Below, one piece after another: positions 33,500-42,312 of a DNA stretch of 64,000 bases. The stretch comes from Clostridia bacterium. Lineage in GTDB: Bacteria > Bacillota > Clostridia > Oscillospirales > CAG-272. A program made the position numbers and the translations under genes. Numbering within the stretch: position 1 is the stretch's first letter; every line of letters starts with the position of its first letter. The notes beneath the pieces are model-generated. The model did no database searches and had not been told where the DNA came from. It was given only the letters and a program-made list of their open reading frames with translations. The stretch lies in the NCBI GenBank assembly GCA_017462485.1, contig JAFTRA010000015.1, forward strand, positions 1-64,000, read 5' to 3'.

Positions 33500-35344
33500 T
33501 TATACTTTCCGATGAACCTGCAATATCTGAGTTTTCATCTCATTAGTTAGTTTCTTAGCCAAAACCAAAGCATTTAACAACTGCTCGATCATACTATCAT
33601 TGCTTTTATGCATAGCGGTAAAATGAGGAATGATTCCCATAGAGTAAAATTCCTTCTTCTTTCCCTTTAAGATCTCAACAATTTTTGCTTGTACATGCGG
33701 ATAATTGGTAAATATACGCCTAACCACTCTTAACTCAAGCTCATCATTTTCAAATTGCAAAAGAAGAGCATCAACAATTTTCGATTGTGATTCAGATTGA
33801 AGATCCGAAAGTTCTTTAAAGCGAGTATCTTCTTGACCTTGAATACAATTTTTGATAGAAGATAGTAATTTTCGTTCATTTTCCGTAAACGTCGCTACCA
33901 AGTTATCCGAACTTACTAAAGCCTCTCTGGAAAGATAAAAATATTTGCTAAGATCCATCTTATGTAAATTTTTAGGTTCGCTGTTAACCCAAGCTCTTAT
34001 TCTTGGCTTATCCCACCTCATCCATTCGCTTACTTCTTTTTCGCCTTCGTAAATAATTTTTTCTATATCATCAAACACCGGGATTCTACCATCAAAGGCT
34101 TTATTCCATGTATAGAGTTCGCGAAAGGCTTCGATGTCAATAAATTCAAGGGCTAGTAACTTAGCCATTACGGCCAAATCCAATTCATCTTTGAAATACA
34201 GCGAAGCAAGATTTTTTCTCACGAAAAAGGTATTCAAAAATCTTTTTGCCTGTCTAGGATTGCCTTTCAAACTAGGAGAAACAGCACCTCCGATTTTCTC
34301 TATTATCCCGATTTCATTTTTCATCATCTCCAAAGTCTTACCATGTTTATACTCCACGGACAAGTCGCTTGCAAACGAGACAATGTCAGATAAGCCTATA
34401 GATTTATCTTCTAACATTTTTCCGGATTCATAGATGCTATAAATTGTTTTTTCGAAAGATGCGGTATTCATATGAAGCTGGCATATTAGAAGCTTTAAAT
34501 AGTTTTCAATATCTTTAGGGGAAAGCTCTGGTATTTTAATAGGCAACTGTATTATCTTTTCTATATAATCATCTGACAGTGTAGTGCTATCACTTCTAGG
34601 ATATTTAATATCTACGGCATATTTTATAATTCGTTCATCAACAGCCACTATAAAAGTAGTCTTTTTTACTGACAAGAATAATTTTATGGCCTCAAGAGTG
34701 TCTATTATACGTTCGGGTGTACATCTGTCCAGATCGTCCACTATGACCACGAGATTCGTTACATTATCTGCGTCTCTTAGCATATCTTCAAATTCAACTC
34801 TAAACTTTCTGATATTATCGCTATGATCCTCGGAATCTTCGGGCTTCAAATATTTCTCCTTAAAGCCTTGAATGTTTGACGATATCTGTTCCACATCAGC
34901 AAGAGAAGATGAGAGGCTAATAGCTACCGGTATAGGGTTTCCGGTTAAAGCGCTCACTGCATAAGGGAGTCCTTTGCTCACAAGATCCTTTCCTAATTTT
35001 AAGAAGTTCACGCGTTTTATTAGCTTTTTAATCTTGTCTCCCACTTTTTCGAAATGCGTTTTATTCTCTTCAATCGACTTCAGCAACGATTCCATGAGAG
35101 CGACTTTAGCATCTTCGTATCCTTCAAATTGCCAAGCATTTAAAGAAACACATACGACACCATCGTCACTTGACTCAATTTCTTTTTGTATCATTTGCAA
35201 GAGTGAAGATTTACCGGCACCCCAACTTCCATAAAGACCTATTGTCAAAGGAGTCAACTCTTCGTTATTTGTGAAATTCACAATAGTACTTGCGTAAGGA
35301 GAGTAAAACAACATATCAATATTAGAAGCGTTATCTAACCACAT
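33500..35344 (-). CDS. qatA: QatA, KAP-family P-loop ATPase
   Basis: A 614-residue KAP NTPase. Walker A GSWGAGKSS lies at 39-47 and Walker B is VVIVDDLDRCTPERIIDTLE near 195. Hydrophobic segments around 115-135 (LPYAVSALTGNPIPVAISLSS) fit the membrane-associated insertion seen in KAP ATPases. It is probably the sensor or motor of the QatABCD system. The start follows GGAGG, and its promoter lies at 35375-35403. It is AT-rich like AbiH at the other island end. Confidence 0.88.
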   Translation of the reverse strand: MWLDNASNIDMLFYSPYASTIVNFTNNEELTPLTIGLYGSWGAGKSSLLQMIQKEIESSDDGVVCVSLNAWQFEGYEDAKVALMESLLKSIEENKTHFEKVGDKIKKLIKRVNFLKLGKDLVSKGLPYAVSALTGNPIPVAISLSSSLADVEQISSNIQGFKEKYLKPEDSEDHSDNIRKFRVEFEDMLRDADNVTNLVVIVDDLDRCTPERIIDTLEAIKLFLSVKKTTFIVAVDERIIKYAVDIKYPRSDSTTLSDDYIEKIIQLPIKIPELSPKDIENYLKLLICQLHMNTASFEKTIYSIYESGKMLEDKSIGLSDIVSFASDLSVEYKHGKTLEMMKNEIGIIEKIGGAVSPSLKGNPRQAKRFLNTFFVRKNLASLYFKDELDLAVMAKLLALEFIDIEAFRELYTWNKAFDGRIPVFDDIEKIIYEGEKEVSEWMRWDKPRIRAWVNSEPKNLHKMDLSKYFYLSREALVSSDNLVATFTENERKLLSSIKNCIQGQEDTRFKELSDLQSESQSKIVDALLLQFENDELELRVVRRIFTNYPHVQAKIVEILKGKKKEFYSMGIIPHFTAMHKSNDSMIEQLLNALVLAKKLTNEMKTQILQVHRKV

Positions 35345-35374
35345 AAAAACCTCCGAGAAAAAATCTTTTATATA

Positions 35375-35403
35375 ATTATACCATTTATTTCAACAAAATA
35401 CAA
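35375..35403 (-). promoter_or_regulatory. Promoter of qatABCD
   Basis: On the minus strand, TTGTAT (35398-35403), a 17-bp spacer and TATAAT (35375-35380), about 30 bp before the qatA start. Confidence 0.7.
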
Positions 35404-35465
35404 TATATTACGATACAACATAACAAAATCAGTAGAGATATTGACATCTCATATTGATTCGCAAC

Positions 35466-35622
35466 CTCTTATCTTTGTTTTAGGCTGTATAATTTTTTGC
35501 CATGCATGAGATCGTTGCTCTAAGGCGGCATCTAATGAAGATGCCGTTAGCGGCAAAAATATTAGGTGAAGGTGCGTTGAGCGATTCTTCGTTTTTCTTT
35601 GTTTAGAGCTGCCTAATTTTTA
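35466..35622. repeat. Module-edge motif copies c and d
   Basis: Copy c (35466-35500) and copy d (35586-35622) share CTTTGTTT, then GCTG and TAATTTTT(T), then GCC with the copies at 11797 and 18801. Between them lies a hairpin, CGGCATCT/AGATGCCG (35526-35546). The rest of 35345-36154 has no gene. Confidence 0.55.
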
Positions 35623-35709
35623 GCCAACTCAAATCAAAAAACAACCAAATTAAATCTCAAAACGACTTGAATAAATTGCGATTCAGAGTTACAATAAGGA
35701 AAAGGAAAA

Positions 35710-35731
35710 GCCTCGGCTTTGATGCCGAGGC
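35710..35731 (-). terminator. Terminator-like hairpin near the right island end
   Basis: Read leftward, GCCTCGGC-ATCAAA-GCCGAGGC followed by TTTTCCTTTT. No gene lies immediately upstream on this strand within the island, so it may insulate qatABCD from the core. Confidence 0.55.
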
Positions 35732-35762
35732 GATGGGGATTTTACGCGTTATCTTTTTCCGA

Positions 35763-35795
35763 TTTTGACCACATTTGACCACATGTTTTGACCAT
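35763..35795. repeat. Cluster of TGACCACAT repeats near the right island end
   Basis: Three copies of TTTGACCA(CAT) in 33 bp, the last followed by TTTCGC. The left cluster has the same word and a matching CTTCGC. They lie about 115 bp inside the tRNA remnant, mirroring the left cluster's distance from tRNA-Pro. They are candidate arm-type integrase sites. Confidence 0.6.
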
Positions 35796-35909
35796 TTCGC
35801 CAAACGGAATATACGGAACATACGGAAACAATGCGATTATTTGTACAGTTTGGTTTACAAAATCGGACTATACGGACTAAAAAAGACGCAAAAAACGCGC
35901 ACGGGGCCG

Positions 35910-35957
35910 TTGGGGTGATAGAGGCCGCAAGTTGAAGTTTTGTCACTTAGTTCCAAA
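35910..35957 (+). pseudogene. Decayed 3' half of tRNA-Pro (right attachment remnant)
   Basis: Aligned with 8152-8200 this stretch matches from the anticodon loop (TTGGGGTG) through the T-arm to CCAAA, with about six differences and one inserted base. The 5' half is missing. This is the mark left when an element enters the 3' end of a tRNA gene. The mutations, including in the T-stem, suggest old integration and perhaps loss of mobility. Confidence 0.85.
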
Positions 35958-35995
35958 TAAAGTCTTAAAAAGCACTTAAGTTTTAAAGGCTTTAT
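35957..35995 (+). terminator. Displaced tRNA-Pro terminator
   Basis: ATAAAGTCTTAAAA pairs imperfectly with TTTTAAAGGCTTTAT and a T-rich stretch follows. It directly follows the tRNA remnant and is probably the original chromosomal terminator of tRNA-Pro. Confidence 0.55.
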
Positions 35996-36063
35996 TTACA
36001 CTTATCGCCGTTGCGGAGAGTTTAAAAACTGAAAGAATAATTCAAACCTACATAGAAGTAAAA

Positions 36064-36098
36064 ACCTGACAGTACCTACGTTTTAGGTACTGTCAGGT
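36064..36098 (-). terminator. Terminator of the MoxR/vWA envelope operon
   Basis: A perfect 15-bp stem (ACCTGACAGTACCTA with TAGGTACTGTCAGGT) and five-base loop, followed leftward by TTTTTAC. It lies 57 bp after the last gene of the operon. Confidence 0.9.
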
Positions 36099-36154
36099 CT
36101 GCATATTATTGTTGAAGCATCTTTATATGATATTCGATATTATATCATATTATA

Positions 36155-39100
36155 TTATGCCTCGGGATTTTCCTCATCGGAAGCGTCGTCATCAGGAGCT
36201 ATTGCTTCTTCGTATTCTGCTATAACATAGTTATAGATTTCATCGAAGCTCTCAAATTTAGTCTTATCTTCAAGCGCAATATAAGCTTCCTTGAGGTCTG
36301 CTACCTTTTCTTCATAAGCTTCAAGATGCCTATTCAATTCCTCGGTTACATAAGCCGCATTTGCGTCGTCTGCCATGATAAGCTTTTCAAGAAGGCTATA
36401 AGTCTCGGTATCAAGCGTATCGGCAAATGCCGCAAGAATAGCATCATAATAAAGCACGTCAATGTTAAGAGATTTAAATGCGAATATAGCGTTTGCGTCA
36501 AATTCAAGCTTTTTCTTCATAACAGAAAGCACGAATTCTGTATCAAGCTCAGATGCCGTTCCGTTATGCTGCGCCCACATTATATCATACGCATCAGCGA
36601 GGAATGCTCCAATATTAGAAAGATCATAAACGTAGAATGCGTTAATCTCAGCTGTGTAGTCATCCTCGTCTTCGCCCTCTTCTGCCTCTTTATGCTGTAT
36701 AGTTACGTTTGAGAACAGGAGAAGATTTGTACGAATTGTTGCCATCTGCTCAAGGATAAAGTCATATGAGCAGGAGAAGTCCTCATCCTTTGCGTCATCA
36801 TCGTTGTCCGTATTGAACGTGTACTTCGTATAATAATAATTATAGCGAACAGCCTCGTCATCGATAAGAAGAATCTCATCTGCAAGTTTTCTGGCATTCT
36901 CATAGTTAGCGAAGAGAAGCGCATACAAGCTTGCAACAGAATCGGTCTCCATCGTATTATCTATGTAATACTGTAACTCAAAGAAACGGTTAATAACAGT
37001 CGTAAGCTTTTCGAATTTATCGGCATATTCAGAGTAATCAACGTTTGCGGGAGTCTTAAGCTCTTCGTAAATAACGAAGACCTCTGCAAACAAATCTTCG
37101 AGCAACGTACGTTCAGTTTCGGAAAGAGAGTCGATAGATGATGATATTTCATCCATTTCCTCTATAAATTCCTTATCACCGTCAACTTTGAAATTATAAA
37201 GGCTTGCGTGCTCTGTCGCGATAAGCATCTTAACGAACATATCGAAGCCATCTTCGCTCAAGGTTTCCTTATAGGCGTTAAGAATAAATCTCGTGAAAAG
37301 ATTGTACGTAGCCATCTTTCCGTCTTCCGTCACATAATCCAATATGGATTCTTCCAGGATGTTGTTACGGTAATCGCAGTGAAGTATGCAGCAAACACCG
37401 TAACGCTCCGAGGGAGACAATGCCAAGAAATCAAGAAGAAGCTCTTTAGATGCAGAAATCACGTCAGCCGCCGTATAATCAAAGTCTTCTTCGGTATACG
37501 CTCTTGTAACAAGATCGATATATTTATCGAACAGAGCTTCTACCTTCTCGTTTCCTACAAGGCCCGCAGCGTGATAAACGTACGCAATATTATCTACGTT
37601 CTCACCGGTGTAAAAATACGAGCGGATAAGATAATCAAAGCTCAGCTTTTCATATACGTCCTTCTGCAACTGGAAATCGCTGTTTTTGATGCTCTCCGAT
37701 ATAACTCTCGCTCTCTTGTAGTAGTACATAAAGGGCGTGGTATCGGTACCAACGCGCATATTATTCGTTATACTATAGCCGTAGCTTATAGCGATATAAA
37801 GGTCGTTAAGCTCTCCGGGAAGCGGAACCTTCTCCCAAATCGCAGAAACGTAGGAATCAGGCTCGTGAGTCAAATAATAAGCGGAAATAATGTCAAATAT
37901 ATCGTCTTTTTCACGCCATTTCGAAAGTCTTTTGAAGATTTCGAGATGAGACGTAGCCTTATAAGGATTGAACTCACTGTCGGAAATAGTAACGACAGCT
38001 TTTTTAATGTTCGCCTTATAGTCCACGAGCTCCTCGGGTGTCCAATCCAAAGGAACAACTGAAAGTTCTTCGTAGATCTCTACCATAACTCCGAAAAGAC
38101 CGGTTATGGTTTCAATTCCGTTCTCTGTGAATACCGTTCCGAGATATTCATCCATATTTTCTTCGTCAATCTTAAGATCGGGGAATTCCTTTTCTATAGA
38201 ACGGAGAGTATTTGCCAGCGCTTCGATTTCCTCGCCTTCTTTTGATTTGAGGCTATCAAGCGCCATAACGGCTGCGTCATAGCTAAGAGCATTTACGTTG
38301 AAGATTCCGTAATATTTATCCTCATTGTCTTCATCGTCAATATGAGACTCTGTTTTTACCAAAACGAAGGAATCGGAATACTTATCGGTAAGATTCTTAA
38401 ACTTCTCATAACCGTAATATGCGCTTATAAGAGCAACCTTCTCGGCATCAGCCTTTTCAACAAGCTCTTTGTCACCATCAGACAACTCGAAATACTGTTC
38501 AAGGGCTTCCAACGCTTCCTTTGCTATTTCGGTATCACATGTCTTAGGATCGGTGATATTCGCAACCTTTTTAGCTACGTCTCTCATATAAGAAACACCG
38601 CTGTACGTAACGAATATCTCATAATCAAATTCAAAACCAAGATATTCTATCTTAACCGTCATAGGAAGACGTGTCGATATATTCTCCTTCGTCGCAAGCG
38701 AAGGAGTGAAATTCTTTACCATATCGGTCGTAAGAGAAACGTAGCGACTCAGAGCGCCACCGTTAGCAGTAACGGTAAAATATGCTCCTGTTATATAGAA
38801 CTTGGTATCATGGCTATTATAAAGAGTTTTCTGCGGTTTTTTAGAGAACTCAACGTTTTCAACACTGTAAACGTTTGCAGTATAGGTAGCTGTATAATTT
38901 CCATATTTAACGGTTACAGTCTTGGCACCTGCGGAAGAAGAATCAAATCCCTCCGTAGTTATAAGCTCTGAGCTAAAGTTTACCGTGGAGGTCTTACCCG
39001 TATCATCGGCAACTCTCACGCGTCCCTCAGTACGATTAATTTCATCACCTACAAAGTAATCGGTAACAACACCCTCGAACACCATACGTGGAATTACCGT

Positions 39101-39391
39101 AACGGTTAAGGTTGTGGAAACCTCTTCATAGGTAAATGTAACCGTCTGCTTGCCAAGCTGATTCTTATCGTAACCCGTAATGGTAACGTCGCCGCTGGTC
39201 AAATCAAGGGGTTCTTTATTATCCTTTTCTATAGCTACAAGAACAGTATCGGTAAAATCAAGCTCCTGACCCTGTACGTAAGTTGTTCTCGGTTCCTTTT
39301 CGAACATAATACTTTCGATTTTAGAAGCACAAGCTACAAAAAGAAGCAGTAGAACAGCTACGATAGCTATAAGCAAAATTTTCTTTTTCAT
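36155..39391 (-). CDS. Ig-like domain lipoprotein of unknown function
   Basis: A 1078-residue secreted lipoprotein. The signal peptide ends in the lipobox FVAC, with C21 as the lipidated residue. Residues about 25-180 contain two bacterial Ig-like repeats (YVQGQELDFTDTVLVAI ... GKQTVTFTYEEVSTTLTVTV, and FVGDEINRTEGRVRV ... GAKTVTVKYGNYTATYTANV). The remaining 900 residues are acidic and mainly helical, without a domain I know, and end in EEENPEA-like acidic residues. It is last in the MoxR/vWA operon, so it probably acts on the outer face of the membrane with those proteins. AAC upstream of the ATG gives only a weak ribosome site. Confidence 0.75.
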   Translation of the reverse strand: MKKKILLIAIVAVLLLLFVACASKIESIMFEKEPRTTYVQGQELDFTDTVLVAIEKDNKEPLDLTSGDVTITGYDKNQLGKQTVTFTYEEVSTTLTVTVIPRMVFEGVVTDYFVGDEINRTEGRVRVADDTGKTSTVNFSSELITTEGFDSSSAGAKTVTVKYGNYTATYTANVYSVENVEFSKKPQKTLYNSHDTKFYITGAYFTVTANGGALSRYVSLTTDMVKNFTPSLATKENISTRLPMTVKIEYLGFEFDYEIFVTYSGVSYMRDVAKKVANITDPKTCDTEIAKEALEALEQYFELSDGDKELVEKADAEKVALISAYYGYEKFKNLTDKYSDSFVLVKTESHIDDEDNEDKYYGIFNVNALSYDAAVMALDSLKSKEGEEIEALANTLRSIEKEFPDLKIDEENMDEYLGTVFTENGIETITGLFGVMVEIYEELSVVPLDWTPEELVDYKANIKKAVVTISDSEFNPYKATSHLEIFKRLSKWREKDDIFDIISAYYLTHEPDSYVSAIWEKVPLPGELNDLYIAISYGYSITNNMRVGTDTTPFMYYYKRARVISESIKNSDFQLQKDVYEKLSFDYLIRSYFYTGENVDNIAYVYHAAGLVGNEKVEALFDKYIDLVTRAYTEEDFDYTAADVISASKELLLDFLALSPSERYGVCCILHCDYRNNILEESILDYVTEDGKMATYNLFTRFILNAYKETLSEDGFDMFVKMLIATEHASLYNFKVDGDKEFIEEMDEISSSIDSLSETERTLLEDLFAEVFVIYEELKTPANVDYSEYADKFEKLTTVINRFFELQYYIDNTMETDSVASLYALLFANYENARKLADEILLIDDEAVRYNYYYTKYTFNTDNDDDAKDEDFSCSYDFILEQMATIRTNLLLFSNVTIQHKEAEEGEDEDDYTAEINAFYVYDLSNIGAFLADAYDIMWAQHNGTASELDTEFVLSVMKKKLEFDANAIFAFKSLNIDVLYYDAILAAFADTLDTETYSLLEKLIMADDANAAYVTEELNRHLEAYEEKVADLKEAYIALEDKTKFESFDEIYNYVIAEYEEAIAPDDDASDEENPEA

Positions 39392-39413
39392 AAACTAAAC
39401 CTCATAAACAAAA

Positions 39414-42284
39414 TCATTGCGCTGAGAGAGGAAGCCAAACAGCATAAAGCACGCTACCGTCCGCGGCATTGATTATTTCGGATGCAGAATAAGCAACCTC
39501 GCCTCCATCGCTTAACGACCATCCTGCAAACGTATATCCTTCTCGTGCAGGTGCTAAAATTCCATTGACTGCATCTGCGTTTTCAATAGCCGTATCAGTC
39601 TTAACGAATGATACAACGTATGATTTATCAGCGGAAAGGGTACAACCCCATACAACAGGTCTGTAAGATGAATTCCATCTTTCGTTCCAATAACTAGGCT
39701 TTTCTTCGCTTTCGCAATAAATTGTTACAGCGTTATCAGAATAAAGCGCATGCTGTCCAAGATCAACAATACCCGAGTGAAGTACTGCCGAAGTAACGGA
39801 AAGATTCTTTCTGAAGGCGAAATTGCCTATTGAAATAACGCTCTTGGGAATCGAAAGACTCGTAAGAGAGCTGCATCCATGGAAAGCGTAGTTACCTATG
39901 GTTTTCAGCTCCTTAGGAAGATTAAGCTCCGCAAGCTTTTCACAACCGCGGAAAGCGTAGTTATCAATAGTCTTGATGCTATCTGAAAATACTACGTCCT
40001 CGAGCTTCTTACATCCATAGAAGGTATATGCAGGAATCTCAGTAAGTCCTGCGCCTATAACAGCGCTCTCAAGGCTTTCGCACTTGTAGAAGGCTCTTAT
40101 TCCAAGAGTAGTTAAGCTGTCGGGAATTGTAAGATCAATAAGTCCTGAGCATCCAAAGAAAGCTCGGCTTCCTATTTCCTCAATTCCCTCTTCGAGAATA
40201 AGATGGTAACGAACTTTTTTTATGTTAGAGCCTGAGTATTCAGGTCCGGTGCTTTCCTCGCCTTCCGTTCCATCATCCTCGGACAAATCATATTCAAGCT
40301 CAGATCCAAGCAACGAGCAACCGAAGAATGCGAACTCTCCGATATACTTGCAGCTTCCGGGAACCGTAAGTCCGAGTATGCTGGTTTGATAAAAGGCGCT
40401 TCTGCCTATATATTCAAGTCCGTCGGGGAGAGTCAAATGGTACTCCATATAATCCTCAGCCGTACCGAACAAAGCATTCGAGCAAAGGTAGAATGCGTAA
40501 TCGTCAATCTTCTTTAAATTCTCAGGGAATTCTTCAATTCGAAGGTTCATACAAGCCAAGAACGCTCCGCGTCCAATCGACTCAACGGTAGACGGGAAAA
40601 TAACTTTTCCGGTGAACATACACTGATTGAAGCTGTAGTCGGCAATTCCAACAGTACCGTCCTCTATCTGCACGTCGCCTATGAAAAAGTTTCCTGAGGT
40701 GCCTACCACCCATTTGCTTACGTACAAGACACCGTATTTGCTCGGAACACTCGTATTGTTGAATGCCTGCGTACCGATTGAAGTTACGGTATTGGGCAAA
40801 TTAACCGGGCTCATACTGCTACCAAGCTTTTCACAGCCATTAAAAGCAAAATCACCTATGTACGTTATCTTAGTATTCTGCAACCTGTTAAGCTGCTTAA
40901 GACTCGTACACATCGTAAATGCGTAATCACCTATACGCAAAGTCTCCGGACCGAGATAAACGTTAACAAGCTTCTCGCATCCGTAAAATGCGTAATCACC
41001 AACATATTTTATATCAGGAAGATTGACACCGGTAAAGCCGTTACAGCCTCTGAACGCAAGATCGGCAATACCGATAGTACCTTCTTTAATAAGCGGAGTC
41101 AAATCCTTACCCTTCTGAATATCGGGGTTTTTACAAGCAACTATCCAATTTCCGAGATAAACAATATCTTCTGCATAATTGTTGTAGTACGCCGTATCAA
41201 GAAGAACGTTTCTTCCAAAGGTCTCAACTTTTTCGCCCACCTGAATATCAGCGAGCGCCTCGCAAAAGGCAAAGGCTCTGTCTCCTATGGTTGTAACACC
41301 TTCGGGAAGTACAATAGAAGGTATTTTAACGCAGCTCTCAAAGGCGCCTTTTCCGATATAAGTTACGTTATCGGGAATAGTCACCTCTTCTACAAGCTGA
41401 CAATAATAAAACGCGTAATCTCCTATGTATTCAATAGCTGAGCCTATATTGAGCTCGGTTACCGAGTTACAGCCCGAGAAAGCATACTCACCAAGGGTCT
41501 TAACCTTATTGGGAATGTTAATCTTAGTCAAAGCCAAGCAATCCGAGAAAGCATAGCCTCCGATTTTTGTTGTTTCAGAGCTAAGGTTAGCCTCCGTGAG
41601 CGCACGGCAGTAAGAAAAGGCATATTCTTCAATTACCGTAACGCCCTTGGGAATATCAACCTTGATAAGACTGCGGCAGCTCTGGAAGGCGTTAGGACCA
41701 ATTTTTACCACGTTTTCGGGAATTGTAACCGAAACGAGAGCGTTACAGTTGTAGAACGCCTTTTTGGGTATCTCTGTAACCTTACTGTTTATGGTAAATG
41801 AAGTCAGCTTTCCGTTATTAGAAAGAGCGCCCTCGGCAATAGCGGTTACAGGCTTACCGCGGAAAACCTCTTCCATCACAACGTCACCCGACGCGCTGCC
41901 TAATCCGACAAGTTTGTATTCGGTATTATTATTTATGAGCTCGTATTTAAGTCCTGTTTCGGACTCTTTCTTTTCATAATTGTAAACTGCATAATCCGAA
42001 TCCTGCATACTCTTGCCGTCACCAAGCGCCTTTACCTTTATGTCGTAAGAACCCTTTTCGGTAATACTGACAGTAAAGAAGTTCGACTTGGTGCTCTTCT
42101 CTTTCTCTCCGACAAGAACAGAATATCCTATTGCGCCTTCAACCTTTTCCCAGCTAAGCGTCTGGGTTTCCTCATTAAAGACGAAACCTGACGGCTTATC
42201 TAGCGCTCCCTCACAGGAAGAGAGCGCCAGAATGCAGAAAGCAAGTACGCATACGGTTATGAGCAGTACACGAAGCTTTTTCAT
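39414..42284 (-). CDS. BspA-like leucine-rich-repeat lipoprotein
   Basis: A 956-residue lipoprotein (lipobox LSSC, C24). A fibronectin/Ig-like segment (about 30-85) is followed by some 25-30 LRR_5 (BspA/TpLRR) repeats from about 115 to 870, with the pattern IG.YAF.GC..L..V.IP. The chain ends with an InlB B-repeat-like module (AREGYTFAGWS ... LYAVWLP). Such proteins bind host or bacterial surfaces. AGGAGG lies five bases before the start. It sits 28 bp downstream of the vWA gene, in the same operon, and shares its domain types with the giant protein at 50.6-60.3 kb. Confidence 0.88.
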   Translation of the reverse strand: MKKLRVLLITVCVLAFCILALSSCEGALDKPSGFVFNEETQTLSWEKVEGAIGYSVLVGEKEKSTKSNFFTVSITEKGSYDIKVKALGDGKSMQDSDYAVYNYEKKESETGLKYELINNNTEYKLVGLGSASGDVVMEEVFRGKPVTAIAEGALSNNGKLTSFTINSKVTEIPKKAFYNCNALVSVTIPENVVKIGPNAFQSCRSLIKVDIPKGVTVIEEYAFSYCRALTEANLSSETTKIGGYAFSDCLALTKINIPNKVKTLGEYAFSGCNSVTELNIGSAIEYIGDYAFYYCQLVEEVTIPDNVTYIGKGAFESCVKIPSIVLPEGVTTIGDRAFAFCEALADIQVGEKVETFGRNVLLDTAYYNNYAEDIVYLGNWIVACKNPDIQKGKDLTPLIKEGTIGIADLAFRGCNGFTGVNLPDIKYVGDYAFYGCEKLVNVYLGPETLRIGDYAFTMCTSLKQLNRLQNTKITYIGDFAFNGCEKLGSSMSPVNLPNTVTSIGTQAFNNTSVPSKYGVLYVSKWVVGTSGNFFIGDVQIEDGTVGIADYSFNQCMFTGKVIFPSTVESIGRGAFLACMNLRIEEFPENLKKIDDYAFYLCSNALFGTAEDYMEYHLTLPDGLEYIGRSAFYQTSILGLTVPGSCKYIGEFAFFGCSLLGSELEYDLSEDDGTEGEESTGPEYSGSNIKKVRYHLILEEGIEEIGSRAFFGCSGLIDLTIPDSLTTLGIRAFYKCESLESAVIGAGLTEIPAYTFYGCKKLEDVVFSDSIKTIDNYAFRGCEKLAELNLPKELKTIGNYAFHGCSSLTSLSIPKSVISIGNFAFRKNLSVTSAVLHSGIVDLGQHALYSDNAVTIYCESEEKPSYWNERWNSSYRPVVWGCTLSADKSYVVSFVKTDTAIENADAVNGILAPAREGYTFAGWSLSDGGEVAYSASEIINAADGSVLYAVWLPLSAQ

Positions 42285-42312
42285 TATGTCCTCCTTGGAC
42301 TAATAGTACAGT

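Noticed and set aside
8199..35909. An integrative conjugative element
   Set aside because: No relaxase, coupling protein or type IV secretion genes are present, so the island is at most mobilisable.
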